A stretch of 64,000 nt of DNA. It comes from Verrucomicrobiia bacterium. GTDB taxonomy: Bacteria > Verrucomicrobiota > Verrucomicrobiia > Palsa-1439. The notes beneath the pieces are model-generated. The model saw only the letters and a list, made by a program, of their open reading frames with translations. It was not told the DNA's origin and did no database searches. This document shows positions 16,605-25,661 of this stretch, in pieces; the stretch's first letter is position 1; every line of letters begins with the position of its first letter. Both the position numbers and the translations under genes were made by a program. Location: contig JAJVHY010000028.1 of the NCBI GenBank assembly GCA_022072455.1, positions 1 through 64,000 on the forward strand, given 5' to 3'.

Positions 16605-18269
16605 TTATCGGTTTGCTGACCGGGCCAGGCGCGCGATGATGCCGTCTTGGGCGGTCGTGAGCGGTTGCCACGTGGCCGGCGGATAAGCCGTGAGCGAACG
16701 TTCCAGTGCGCCGGCAAGCCAGTCCACATCGAGCGGGTCGGTCGCGGTCTGGGCGAGTTTGACAAACGCCGGGATTTGCGAAGCCGGGATTGGGTCGGGA
16801 TGCCGGTGGAGGCTTTGCCAGGCCGGGGTGAGTCGATCGACTGCTTCGTAAAAATTCTTCAGGATTGCCAAGCCAGTGGGGTCACTCCAATTTCGCAATT
16901 GCCGGCGGCCGGCCGTGCGATAAATGCGGAGGTAGAGACTGACCCGGCGATTCATCGCGAGGACGCGCGTCAGTCCGTCCGGATCGCCCAGACGGTACAG
17001 CGCCAACGCCGCCTCGGTCGCCGGGACGGCTTGGTCACGGGCGAAAATCTCCGGGCGAAACCATTCCGGCTGGTTGGGGATTTGCGCCGTGCGCAACGCT
17101 TGATTGAAAGTTTGGGTGAGCATCGGAATCGCCTTGGGATCGCCGGCCAGTCCGAGCGCTTCAATGGCGGCATTGGCGGATTCGGGTTGTTTCAGCGCAC
17201 CGAGCAGGCGGGGCAAGGCGGTCGGCATCCGCGACGCGCCGAGTAACACGAGGGCCGCGTTGCGGTCGTCGCGATTTGGGTTAAAGGATTCGGTGCGCTC
17301 GACGAGGCGCTCACCCCATTCGGGTTTGGCAAACCGGCGCAGGACCGGCAAGGTGGTGGCGAGATTGAGTTTGGATTCGGAGTCGGGCGTCGTGATCTGC
17401 GTGAAAATTGCCTGGGCCACTTCGGCGTTGGGATGTGCCAGTGCGCGGCGGAGTAGGTCTCTCGGAATTTTCAACCCCAGCGCGAACTCGTTCAGCTCGT
17501 CGGTAGTAAGTGGCGGTGTAAGATTTGCCGCGGGCAAGCCGGCAGGCCGCGCGCCTGCGGCCCAATCAATCGCTTGTCCCAGCAATTTCGGCCAGGCGGG
17601 CCAATCCCAAAATGCGGTCAGCCCCGGCGGCGGTTCGCCCATGGCCGTCAGTCCGACGGCGACGACGCGTCCTTGGCCGAATGTGCCGGCAATGACTGCC
17701 GGTTTGTCGCCGGCCAGAAGTTGAACCGCAGCCCCCGATTTCGGAATCAGGTGGTGAACATAGAACGCCGCCGGTTTTGCCCCCCCGTCGAATGCCGGCA
17801 ACCACGTCGCACCGGGCGCGCGGGTCAGAACGAGGCCATTGGTATAGCGCGGGATGAGGTGTGTGAAGGGAAATGCAACCGGCAGAATTTCTTCGAGCGG
17901 GGTATTTGTGTAGCCGCCGCGGCTGAAGGCGCATTCGCCACCGAGGACGACGAGACCGCCGCCGTTGGTGACGAATTCTTTAAGTCGCGCCAGCCGGGGC
18001 GGTTTCATCTGGAGGATGTCCACATTGCCCAGAACGATGACGGAGTAACGATTCAAACCGGGATCGTCGGCAGTCAATTCATTGACGGTGATGCGGGTCG
18101 AGGGCAGGCCGGCGCTGTGAAGGGCAGGGACGATGCGGAAGTAGTCGCTCCACAAACCTTCGATTACGTAGGCGTGGGGCAGGATGGTGGCCTGCCATTG
18201 CCAAGTGTTGGTTGCCGCCGTGGCGATGGAGGCGGTCAGCAGGAGGATGGCGAGGGTGGTCTTTTTCAT
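16605..18269 (-). CDS. secreted glutamine-amidotransferase-like protein with HEAT-like repeats
   Basis: A cleavable signal peptide (MKKTTLAILLLTASIATAA) leads a 554-residue protein. Residues about 20-240 resemble the class I glutamine amidotransferase-like fold used by putative GATase/DUF1355 proteins, with VIVLGNVDILQM, FVTNGGGLVVLGGECAFSRG and GTFGQGRVVAVGLTAMGEP. The C-terminal half is helical and repeat-rich (RRALAHPNAEVAQAIFTQI, AALVLLGASRMPTALPRLL, AIEALGLAGDPKAIPMLTQ), typical of HEAT repeats. It is the last gene of the five-gene leftward operon and overlaps its upstream neighbour by ATGA. The catalytic triad of true amidotransferases is not evident, so a binding or structural role is as likely as catalysis. 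Confidence 0.65.
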   Translation of the reverse strand: MKKTTLAILLLTASIATAATNTWQWQATILPHAYVIEGLWSDYFRIVPALHSAGLPSTRITVNELTADDPGLNRYSVIVLGNVDILQMKPPRLARLKEFVTNGGGLVVLGGECAFSRGGYTNTPLEEILPVAFPFTHLIPRYTNGLVLTRAPGATWLPAFDGGAKPAAFYVHHLIPKSGAAVQLLAGDKPAVIAGTFGQGRVVAVGLTAMGEPPPGLTAFWDWPAWPKLLGQAIDWAAGARPAGLPAANLTPPLTTDELNEFALGLKIPRDLLRRALAHPNAEVAQAIFTQITTPDSESKLNLATTLPVLRRFAKPEWGERLVERTESFNPNRDDRNAALVLLGASRMPTALPRLLGALKQPESANAAIEALGLAGDPKAIPMLTQTFNQALRTAQIPNQPEWFRPEIFARDQAVPATEAALALYRLGDPDGLTRVLAMNRRVSLYLRIYRTAGRRQLRNWSDPTGLAILKNFYEAVDRLTPAWQSLHRHPDPIPASQIPAFVKLAQTATDPLDVDWLAGALERSLTAYPPATWQPLTTAQDGIIARLARSANR

Positions 18270-20674
18270 TGCGCGTCCTCCCAGACAAGCAGCGTCCAGA
18301 GCCGGTGTTCGGGAATGGTGACGGCAAAGCCATCACCGTCGGGCCGGGGTTCGAGTTTCTCGCGTTGGATGTCCGGCTCGGCGCTCAGTCGCCAGACGGT
18401 GGGCGGCGCGGTGCCGCGTTTGCGGACTGTGATGTTGTTCAACCACGTCGTCGCCTGCGCCGCCGCGCCTGGCTGGATCGCGTCATTGACTGGCGGGGAG
18501 ATGAGGTTGATGACAGTTTGCGTTGTGCCGTTCGGAAGTTTGCGGAACCGGGTGTACTGCTTCCACCAGAGAGGCGCGCTGACGGCGAGGCCGGCTTTCT
18601 CGGTGTCGACGTTGCGGAAGTCGAGATCCCAACAGTATTCACCGTAGCGGGTCATGAAGGGTGTGTAGCGACCTTGCATCGGTTGCGCCCAACCGTAGTC
18701 AAGATACGGATGCGAGCCGGCGGCGAATGTGAAAATCGCGGCATAGGAGCGGTGCGCGCAGGAGTTCAACGCGACGCACTCGTGGAAGCCGCCGTGCTCG
18801 CGGGCGATGCCGGCTTCCTGCCGGGATTCGCGTGCGTACGATTCCCAAGTCCCAAAATTGCGAATGCGTTCGTCCATGATCTGCCCACCGTTCCGGCAAC
18901 ACTCGGCGAAGAAACGCGTGTCCGCCGCCGGGACGCCTTCGGCACTCACCATCTCGGAAAAATTGTAGCCGACGGCAAACCGTGGGCCGAGTTCGGTCGC
19001 CAGCCGGTGCCGGATATAGCGGACATTCCGGGTCGAGGTGGCGACGCCATCCCACTGGCCGGTCTTGATGCCATAGTATTCCGGCAGCAGTTTCTGCATC
19101 AGGTCAGACACACCCATTTCCGCAAATTGCCGGTGGACGTCGGCGGCATCCCACGCGCCCCAGCCCTCGGGTGGATAATCAAAGCGCACCCCATCCCAAC
19201 CGAACGTCTTGGCGGATTTGATGATCTCGCTGACGCCGACTTCGATGGCGGGAAGCATGCCGAGGTTGACCCAGATGTGATGCCAGTTGCCTTGGCGCAA
19301 CGGCCAGAGTTCGCCGCGTTGCGTGGTGATCTCGTCGAGCCGGAAATCGTCGATGTCAAAATTACTACCGAGGCCAATGGGATTGCGGGACATCAGCCAC
19401 GGGTTGCGGCGGCACCATTCAAACCCGGCCGGGCCACTGGCGGTCGGCCAGTTGTACGTGATCAGTTTGATGCCCTGACTGTGGCTGAGACTCATCCAGA
19501 GATCGAGACCGCGCCGGCTGTTGTGCGCGCCACCTTGGCCGGTAAACCAGTGGTCGTTCGTCGGATTCAAGTCCGTCCAACTCGACGGCTGCCAACTGAA
19601 CGCTTCTTCGACATTGATATAGTTATTCCGGTTGCGCTGGACGTGCTCGGGAAAAAGATGCTCCCGATTGTACCAGGTCAGGAAGCCTGGGCCTTGGATC
19701 TGGGTTTTCCAAATCGGCGTGGACACCGAAAAATATTCCGTGCGCGAGTGGACGACCTTGCCGGCGACGAGAAGTTCGGCAGTGGCGCCGTGACCGTATT
19801 CGCGGTTGCCGGATTTCCAATCGAACCGGCAAGTCGCCGTCCCGGCAGCGGGTGCGGTGATGGATTGTTCCTGGGGCGCGCTGACTTCGTTCAAGCCGGT
19901 GTGCACCGTGAAGCGGACGGTCGCGGTGGCCGGTTGCGATTGGAAATTGCGGACGGTGACGGTGACCGGGTTCGGTTCGCCGTCCGGGTAGACGTGGATT
20001 TTATCCGGCCAGACTTTCGCGATCACCAAGCCGTCGTGGAGCCGCTGCAATTCAACTGTATCAATCAACACGACCGGGTCGGTAAATGCGGTGAGCGGCT
20101 TGGGTTTTTCGGCGGCAAGCGATTTGGCAAATGTCTTGGCAAAATCCTCGCCCGTGGTGGCGACATCATCAAGCGTCGGGATTTTTGCCGGTCGGACCGC
20201 GCGCTTTTTCACGGTGGGTGGCAGGGCGGTGAACACGTATTTGAAATGCAACACGGGCTTGGCCGGCTGGAGTAGTGTGAATTCGCGTGTGAAAGTCGTG
20301 AACTGACCGGCCCGGCCGTCGAAGACCGCCCAATCCAGATTGAATGTCGTCAGCACGTTTTTTTCATCGTTCACGGTAACAGTCATGACGAGTCGCGTGG
20401 AGTCGAAGTCCTTCGGCAGATGCAACCGGAGTTTGAGCGCGCACCGGTACAGACCCGGGCCGAGCGGTTCATTGACGAGCGGCCACTGATTGGTCGCGCC
20501 GAGATCGGCGCCGTCCATTGGCACGGTGACCGCCACGCCGCCGGAAGCAGCGGGGTCGGCGGCCAGGCCCATTTCCTCATTGGTGCGTTCGAGTTCAATT
20601 GGCTGGCCCACCGCAGTCGTGAGCAACGCGCAGAAGCCGGCAATTCCAAGCAAGTGCATCGGTATCCTTTTCAT
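18266..20674 (-). CDS. secreted glycoside-hydrolase-like TIM-barrel protein, family uncertain
   Basis: 802 residues with a signal peptide (MKRIPMHLLGIAGFCALLTTAVG). The N-terminal 330 residues are beta-rich. From about residue 340 a barrel-like domain appears, with FLTWYNREHLFPEHVQRNR, GIKLITYNWPTASGPAGFEW, FGWDGVRFDYPPEGWGAWD and RFAVGYNFSEMVSAEG. The VRFD motif after a conserved Gly-Trp-Asp is typical of the nucleophile strand in retaining glycosidases, for example GH66-like or clan GH-D enzymes. A C-terminal beta domain follows (TVWRLSAEPDIQREKLEP). I cannot assign a CAZy family from memory. It is coupled by four-base overlaps to both neighbours, so it is made with the esterases. Confidence 0.6.
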   Translation of the reverse strand: MKRIPMHLLGIAGFCALLTTAVGQPIELERTNEEMGLAADPAASGGVAVTVPMDGADLGATNQWPLVNEPLGPGLYRCALKLRLHLPKDFDSTRLVMTVTVNDEKNVLTTFNLDWAVFDGRAGQFTTFTREFTLLQPAKPVLHFKYVFTALPPTVKKRAVRPAKIPTLDDVATTGEDFAKTFAKSLAAEKPKPLTAFTDPVVLIDTVELQRLHDGLVIAKVWPDKIHVYPDGEPNPVTVTVRNFQSQPATATVRFTVHTGLNEVSAPQEQSITAPAAGTATCRFDWKSGNREYGHGATAELLVAGKVVHSRTEYFSVSTPIWKTQIQGPGFLTWYNREHLFPEHVQRNRNNYINVEEAFSWQPSSWTDLNPTNDHWFTGQGGAHNSRRGLDLWMSLSHSQGIKLITYNWPTASGPAGFEWCRRNPWLMSRNPIGLGSNFDIDDFRLDEITTQRGELWPLRQGNWHHIWVNLGMLPAIEVGVSEIIKSAKTFGWDGVRFDYPPEGWGAWDAADVHRQFAEMGVSDLMQKLLPEYYGIKTGQWDGVATSTRNVRYIRHRLATELGPRFAVGYNFSEMVSAEGVPAADTRFFAECCRNGGQIMDERIRNFGTWESYARESRQEAGIAREHGGFHECVALNSCAHRSYAAIFTFAAGSHPYLDYGWAQPMQGRYTPFMTRYGEYCWDLDFRNVDTEKAGLAVSAPLWWKQYTRFRKLPNGTTQTVINLISPPVNDAIQPGAAAQATTWLNNITVRKRGTAPPTVWRLSAEPDIQREKLEPRPDGDGFAVTIPEHRLWTLLVWEDAQ

Positions 20675-21846
20675 TCTGTTTCAATCTTCAACACCGCGCC
20701 CGTCGCGGTGATTGAGACACGGGGGAGCGTCAGCAACCCATCCGCGCCGATTTGGACACGGCCCGATTGTTCGCCCGACTGCCACCGGTAAGTCCGGCCG
20801 TGCGTCATCCGAAACTGTTGGGCCCGGCGAATAGTGACATCCGCCACCGCAAGCGCCGGCAATTCCACAGGCCGGCTCAATTCGTTTTGGCGCACGAGCC
20901 GCAGTTCCATCGCGAACAGGCCGAGAGTGTCGGTGATGGTTTTCCAACGGAAAAGCGCGTTGATCTGGCCGGTCTGGTCGGGGGCGGTGGTGTTTTGCAG
21001 GCCGGGGTAGGTTTGGTCCGTCGTCGCGCCGGTGAACACCGGGTAGGCGACGTTCTTGCGGATGCTGCGCCATGGGAACTCCACCGCTGCCGGGTGATAC
21101 TCCGCGAACCGGCCGCCATGGCCATACGGCCCCCAAGCAAAGATGAATGGATACCGGCGGGCGCGAGACTCGGCGATGAATTTCTCCTGGCCGGCAGCCC
21201 ACGCATCCGTCTGCGAGGAGCAATTGAGCACCGGCGGCGGGTCGGCTTGACCGGGCGAATTCAACCGCCATTGCGCATGGCCAACGCCGGCCGGTACGAG
21301 GACGACAATCGCAGCAAAAATATCCCCGTGATTCAACCCGATCCCCAAGCTGCCGCTGCCGCCCATCGAAACGCCGACCAATTGAAGACGATTCCGGTCG
21401 ATCGGAAAATTCTGACAGACCCACTCGACCGTCGCCAACACCCGTTTCTCCGTCGGCCCGAGTTTGGACTTGAAGCGGGCGCCGGCTTTCTCCAGCGCGT
21501 GATAACCCCACCACCAATCGGTTGCCTGATTTTGCCGGCAATCGAGATACAGCCCGTAGCTGGTGGCCGCGCATTCCAGTGGGTTGTGCGGGATCTTTAG
21601 CGACTGGTGCATTTCCGATTCGCCCCCGCCGCCGGCGCTGTGGAGAAAAACCTGGAGCGGGGCGGGGCCAGTGCCGGGATTTTTGGGCGGGACGACGTAG
21701 AAATAATCACGTTGCGGGCGCGGATACTGCCACTCAGCGAGACTTGTGTGTTCGTACCGAATGGCAGTGCGACCGGCGACATTTGTCTCGTTGATTCGTG
21801 TCATCTCCGGCAGTGCCGCGGCGAGCAGTAGCATGGGCAAGATCAT
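20671..21846 (-). CDS. alpha/beta hydrolase, probably an exported esterase
   Basis: 391 residues with a short hydrophobic N-terminus (MILPMLLLAAALP) that may be a signal sequence. The nucleophile elbow is QLVGVSMGGSGSLGIG with S160, and an oxyanion segment LQVFLHSAGGGGESE precedes it. A His in the region FAWGPYGHGGRFAEYHP is a candidate for the triad. A C-terminal beta segment (about 330-391) follows. Overlaps of four bases join it to the O-acetylesterase upstream and the glycosidase-like gene downstream. Removal of ester groups from a decorated glycan fits the context but is not shown directly. Confidence 0.75.
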   Translation of the reverse strand: MILPMLLLAAALPEMTRINETNVAGRTAIRYEHTSLAEWQYPRPQRDYFYVVPPKNPGTGPAPLQVFLHSAGGGGESEMHQSLKIPHNPLECAATSYGLYLDCRQNQATDWWWGYHALEKAGARFKSKLGPTEKRVLATVEWVCQNFPIDRNRLQLVGVSMGGSGSLGIGLNHGDIFAAIVVLVPAGVGHAQWRLNSPGQADPPPVLNCSSQTDAWAAGQEKFIAESRARRYPFIFAWGPYGHGGRFAEYHPAAVEFPWRSIRKNVAYPVFTGATTDQTYPGLQNTTAPDQTGQINALFRWKTITDTLGLFAMELRLVRQNELSRPVELPALAVADVTIRRAQQFRMTHGRTYRWQSGEQSGRVQIGADGLLTLPRVSITATGAVLKIETE

Positions 21847-23300
21847 GGATCAGTCCGAAACGGCACAGCCGGTAACCCTTCATGATTGTAGAGGTTCACA
21901 TCTGGCACATTGCTCCAGCCGTACCGGACGGCAACAGGTTGGGGGATGGCCGGACTGGAAACGATCACTTGATTGCCGGCGATTTGCGCGTTGGCGTTGG
22001 TGAAAATCTTATCGGCACCGGCAATCGTGAATCCTTTCAGGTTGTCACCCTTGGCGACGAGGCCGGTGCCGGTGTGTTGAAAGTTGAGGACGATCCGGTT
22101 GCCGTCCACTTTCAGCGAATCGTAGAGTGGACCGGAATATTCAATCTTCTCGCCATACGCGATGGCGCGGGCGGCGCGGGCGAGCCGTTGGCCGACTGGC
22201 TCTTTCCAGCGGGGATGGATGTCAAGCGCGTCGCCGCAATCCGTGGTCACGACCATGGCGGTGTTGGTGGTTTGCTGCCAGACGCGCAACTGCGCTTCGC
22301 GCAATTTTGGCGTCATCGTGCGGAACGGAGCGATTTGCACAAACAAAAACGGAAAATCGCCCTGCTGCCATGCGTTGCGCCAGTCGCGAATCAAAGTGGG
22401 AAAGAGCGTCTGATATTGGGCCGGGTTGTTGACGTTGCTCTCGCCCTGATACCAGATGACGCCGCGAATCGCGTAGGGCAGCAGCGGCGCAATCATGCCA
22501 TTGAACAGACAGCCCGGCCCACGGTCAACAGGACTGACCGGCGCGGCTGGTTTTTTCGGTTCCGGTCGTGCGTCGGCTTTGGCTTCGGCGGCTTCGGCTT
22601 GCCATTTCGGGAGGAGTTCGTCGGTGTACTTTGCCAGCGCCGCGAAATAGTTGCTGATCGATTTGTCGTGGCCGGTAAAGAACTCGCTGTACTGCGGATC
22701 ACCGCGCATTGATGGGGCGCTCGCCCAAGCCTGCGCCGGGGTGCCGCCGACGGAAGAATTGACCAGCCCGACCGGCACTTTCAATGCCTGCCGCAACTCA
22801 CGCCCGAAGTAATAGCCGACCGCCGTAAAATGGGGTGCGGTATTTGAACTACAAATGCGCCATTGCGCGTTGATGTCCAATTGCGGCTCGGCTATGAATG
22901 TGGCCGGCACTGTCAGTACTCGCAGGAGGGGGTCGTTCGCTCCGGCAATGGCGGCGGCGGCATTGGTCGTCTTTTGGAGCGGCCATTCCATGTTTGACTG
23001 GCCGCTGCACACCCAAACTTCGCCGACGTGCAGGTCGGTGATTTCGCGGTCGGCAATGCTCATTGTGAATGGGCCGCCGGGCTTAAGCGGCTGCAGTTTC
23101 ACAAGCCACCGGCCATCCTGCGCGACGGTGGATACTTCTTGGCCTTGAAATTTCACGGTGACCTTGTCGCCGGTGTTCGCCGTGCCCCAGACCGGGACCT
23201 CGACGCCTTGTTGCAACACTCCGCCGTTGGAAAAAAGCCCGTGGGGTTGGATGGCGGCGTGGGTGGTGGCGGTCAGCAGGCAGAGCAAAAGAATTTTCAT
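21843..23300 (-). CDS. sialate O-acetylesterase family protein, copy 2
   Basis: The start at 23300 (MKILLLCLLTATTHA, a signal peptide) overlaps the previous stop by ATGA; the longer reading is rejected. The 485-residue protein has an N-terminal beta domain, then the SGNH/SASA block with VWVCSGQSNMEWPLQK (nucleophile S102). The later RGVIWYQGESNVNNPAQY and the DALDIHPRWKEPVGQRLA segment carry the Asp and His of the triad. Such enzymes deacetylate sialic acids or, in bacterial glycan loci, other acetylated sugars. The first 75 residues are almost identical to copy 1 although the rest has diverged. Confidence 0.88.
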   Translation of the reverse strand: MKILLLCLLTATTHAAIQPHGLFSNGGVLQQGVEVPVWGTANTGDKVTVKFQGQEVSTVAQDGRWLVKLQPLKPGGPFTMSIADREITDLHVGEVWVCSGQSNMEWPLQKTTNAAAAIAGANDPLLRVLTVPATFIAEPQLDINAQWRICSSNTAPHFTAVGYYFGRELRQALKVPVGLVNSSVGGTPAQAWASAPSMRGDPQYSEFFTGHDKSISNYFAALAKYTDELLPKWQAEAAEAKADARPEPKKPAAPVSPVDRGPGCLFNGMIAPLLPYAIRGVIWYQGESNVNNPAQYQTLFPTLIRDWRNAWQQGDFPFLFVQIAPFRTMTPKLREAQLRVWQQTTNTAMVVTTDCGDALDIHPRWKEPVGQRLARAARAIAYGEKIEYSGPLYDSLKVDGNRIVLNFQHTGTGLVAKGDNLKGFTIAGADKIFTNANAQIAGNQVIVSSPAIPQPVAVRYGWSNVPDVNLYNHEGLPAVPFRTDP

Positions 23301-24706
23301 GGTTTGTCCGTCCGAAACGGCGAAGCCGGCAAGCCGTCCTGATTGTAGAGCGTCAGCTTCGGAACAACCGCCCACCCGTAGCGCACGGCGATCGGCTCTG
23401 GCACGAGCGGGCTGGAGACGATGACTTGCGTGCCGGTAATTTTGGCGGTCGCATTCGTGAAAACCTTGTCCGCGCCGGCAATGGTAAAGCCGGTAAGTTC
23501 TTGCCCCTTCACCGTCAAGCCCGCGTCGGTGTTTTGAAAGTTAAGCACCACCCGGTCGCCCTCGACACGCATCGAATCGAAGACCGGGCCGGCGTATTCG
23601 ACCGTCTCGCCGTACGCGACCGCGCGAGCTGCGAGCGCGAGACGTTGCCCGACCGGTTCCTTCTCCGGGAAGTGCACTTCACGCGCGCCTTCGAGGCAGT
23701 CGGCGCTGACCACCAACGCGGTGTTGGTGGCGCGCCGCCACACGTCCACTTGCGCTTCGCGGATTTCCGGCGTCACGAACGGGCCGAGTTGGCCGACGAG
23801 AAACGGAAAATCGCCTTGCCCCCAGTCCGCGCGCCAGCCGCGCAGCATTTCGAGAAACCACCCGGCGTACGCCTGTGCAACCGTCGAGTTTGATTCACCC
23901 TGAAACCAGATCACGCCGCGAATCGCGTAGGGCTGCAATGGCGCAATCATGCCGTTGTAAACTTTACCGATGGTGCGCTCGACGCGTTTCGGTGGGGGAT
24001 TCGTGCCGGGAGATTGCTGATACTTCGTCAACGCCGCTTGATACCGGGCTTCCGCAACTTTGCCGGCATCCACCCAACCTTGATAGGCCGGGTTGGCTTC
24101 GATACCGCGCCAACTCATCCAGAATTGCACACCCGTGCCACCGACCGACGAATGAATCAGCCCGACCGGCACCTGGCGCGCCCGGCGCAAATCGCGTCCG
24201 AAAAAATAGCCGATGGCCGAAAAGTCCGCCACGTTGGTGGGCGTGGAACTTTTCCATTGCACCGCCACGTCGCGCAATGGTTCGGGGCCGCCGGCATTGG
24301 GAATCGTACATAAACGCAATTCGGAATCGGTGGCCGCAGCGATGGCGGCGGGGCCGGTGGTCGCGCGTTTGAGCGGAAAATGCATGTTGGATTGACCGCT
24401 GCACACCCAGACTTCACCGATGAGAAGGTCGGTGATCTCGGCGTCGTTGATGTGCATCGTGAATGGTCCGCCGGGTTTGAGCGGCTTCAGTTTCACGAGC
24501 CACCGGCCCTCCTGCGCGACGGTGGATACTTCTTGGCCTTGAAATTTCACGGTGACCTTGTCGCCGGTGTTCGCCGTGCCCCAGACCGGGACCTCGACGC
24601 CTTGTTGCAACACTCCGCCGTTGGAAAAGAGTCCGTGTGGTTTGACAGCGGCGTGACTGCTTGCCGCCAGAAAAATGAGCCAAACCAGACCGAGGGTCAC
24701 CTTCAT
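23297..24706 (-). CDS. sialate O-acetylesterase family protein, copy 1
   Basis: 469 residues from the ATG at 24706, where MKVTLGLVWLIFLAASSHA is a clear signal peptide. The SASA elements are VWVCSGQSNMHFPLKR, RGVIWFQGESNSTVAQAY and EGAREVHFPEKEPVGQRLA. It heads the run of five genes down to 16605 that are joined by ATGA overlaps, so all five exported proteins should be made from one transcript. A short AT-rich gap (24707-24770) separates it from the creatininase gene and may hold a promoter. Physiological substrate: an O-acetylated glycan, not necessarily sialic acid. Confidence 0.88.
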   Translation of the reverse strand: MKVTLGLVWLIFLAASSHAAVKPHGLFSNGGVLQQGVEVPVWGTANTGDKVTVKFQGQEVSTVAQEGRWLVKLKPLKPGGPFTMHINDAEITDLLIGEVWVCSGQSNMHFPLKRATTGPAAIAAATDSELRLCTIPNAGGPEPLRDVAVQWKSSTPTNVADFSAIGYFFGRDLRRARQVPVGLIHSSVGGTGVQFWMSWRGIEANPAYQGWVDAGKVAEARYQAALTKYQQSPGTNPPPKRVERTIGKVYNGMIAPLQPYAIRGVIWFQGESNSTVAQAYAGWFLEMLRGWRADWGQGDFPFLVGQLGPFVTPEIREAQVDVWRRATNTALVVSADCLEGAREVHFPEKEPVGQRLALAARAVAYGETVEYAGPVFDSMRVEGDRVVLNFQNTDAGLTVKGQELTGFTIAGADKVFTNATAKITGTQVIVSSPLVPEPIAVRYGWAVVPKLTLYNQDGLPASPFRTDKP

Positions 24707-24750
24707 CAAAGTATAATATGAATCCAAGCAACCGAATCTTATCACGGGGT

Positions 24751-24773
24751 TAAGACAAATCGGAAGTGTCTTA
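24751..24773. repeat. inverted repeat between creatininase and esterase genes
   Basis: TAAGACA (24751-24757) and TGTCTTA (24767-24773) pair perfectly around a nine-base loop. The repeat contains the creatininase-family stop codon. There is no U-run after the hairpin on either strand, so an operator or mRNA processing element is as likely as a terminator. Confidence 0.45.
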
Positions 24774-25661
24774 TGACTCGAGCGTTTCCCAGTCAGGAAT
24801 CTGCCCGTACGTCCAAACGCGTTTGAGATCGGCGTACGTGGGCGTCCAATACTTACGGGTTAGCCGGTCGAAGTTCTGCCAGATTGCCTCCGTTTGGTTA
24901 AAGTCCGGGGCCTTCCAGTCAGTGCGCGGCCGATACTCCGCCAGCAACCGTTGCGCCGCACCCGCCAGATTGCGGATTTGCGACGCGACAATTTTGTCGC
25001 CGATTTCCTTCGACGGAATCGGTCCCTTGGTAAAGTTCACACCAGCTGCGAAGCCCGTTCCCAATTCAGCGCTGACAGTCTGCCGGGACAAATCCACCAT
25101 CTCCGGGTGCAACGCCATTAGTTGCGAAGTCTCACACACCCCGGCATGATCGCCGCGATGGGGCAGGTTGGCATCAATGCATTCGCAATCCGCAATCGCA
25201 TATAAGCGCAGCGGTGAGCCGGTCTGCCGCAGGTAGTATTCGCAAATCTTCCGCAACACCAGTTCCACCCCGCCATAATGGCCCGTCACCAAAACTCCGC
25301 CGCGAAATCCCCGGGCGTCCATGGCGCGGATCTGATAGAAAACCGACCGATAAAACAAATCCGCCGGCAATGAACTACACAACGATTGCCGCACCCCGAC
25401 ATCTGCCAGCCAGCCATTCCCCTTGCCGTCATCATGAAACTCCGGCACGTCCTGAATGTGCCAGGCGAAGGGCGGGGCCACGATACCGCCGGCCGCTTTC
25501 GCCACTGCCTCAACGAGTCCCTGCGCCTTGAGCCAGTCCAACCCGACGGCGTTATACCCGCCATGCGGTTCGGCCAAACCGTACGCCATATAGCAGACAG
25601 GAAACCGGTCGCGCGCCTCGACAAATTCATGCGGCAACATTTCCTCCCAACGGACCTTCAT
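24771..25661 (-). CDS. creatininase-family metal-dependent amidohydrolase
   Basis: The start is the ATG at 25661, overlapping the upstream stop by ATGA (296 residues). The longer open frame runs through the neighbour and is discarded. Near the N-terminus YGLAEPHGGYNAVGLDWL corresponds to the family's E-x-HG-x-H-x-P-x-G-x-D metal motif, with E31, H33 and D42 retained but the second His replaced. GGVLVTGHYGGVELVL matches the family's NGHGGN region. The family includes creatininase, lactonase-like and formamide hydrolases acting on small molecules. No signal peptide. In this setting it may open a cyclic amide or lactone of a sugar derivative, but that is inference. Confidence 0.75.
   Translation of the reverse strand: MKVRWEEMLPHEFVEARDRFPVCYMAYGLAEPHGGYNAVGLDWLKAQGLVEAVAKAAGGIVAPPFAWHIQDVPEFHDDGKGNGWLADVGVRQSLCSSLPADLFYRSVFYQIRAMDARGFRGGVLVTGHYGGVELVLRKICEYYLRQTGSPLRLYAIADCECIDANLPHRGDHAGVCETSQLMALHPEMVDLSRQTVSAELGTGFAAGVNFTKGPIPSKEIGDKIVASQIRNLAGAAQRLLAEYRPRTDWKAPDFNQTEAIWQNFDRLTRKYWTPTYADLKRVWTYGQIPDWETLES

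Noticed and set aside
18212-20275. 687-codon open frame on the plus strand opposite the TIM-barrel gene
   Set aside because: Antisense to a gene with signal peptide, coupled junctions and recognisable motifs; its translation is Arg/Gly/Ala-rich without any known motif. Such long antisense frames are expected at this G+C content.
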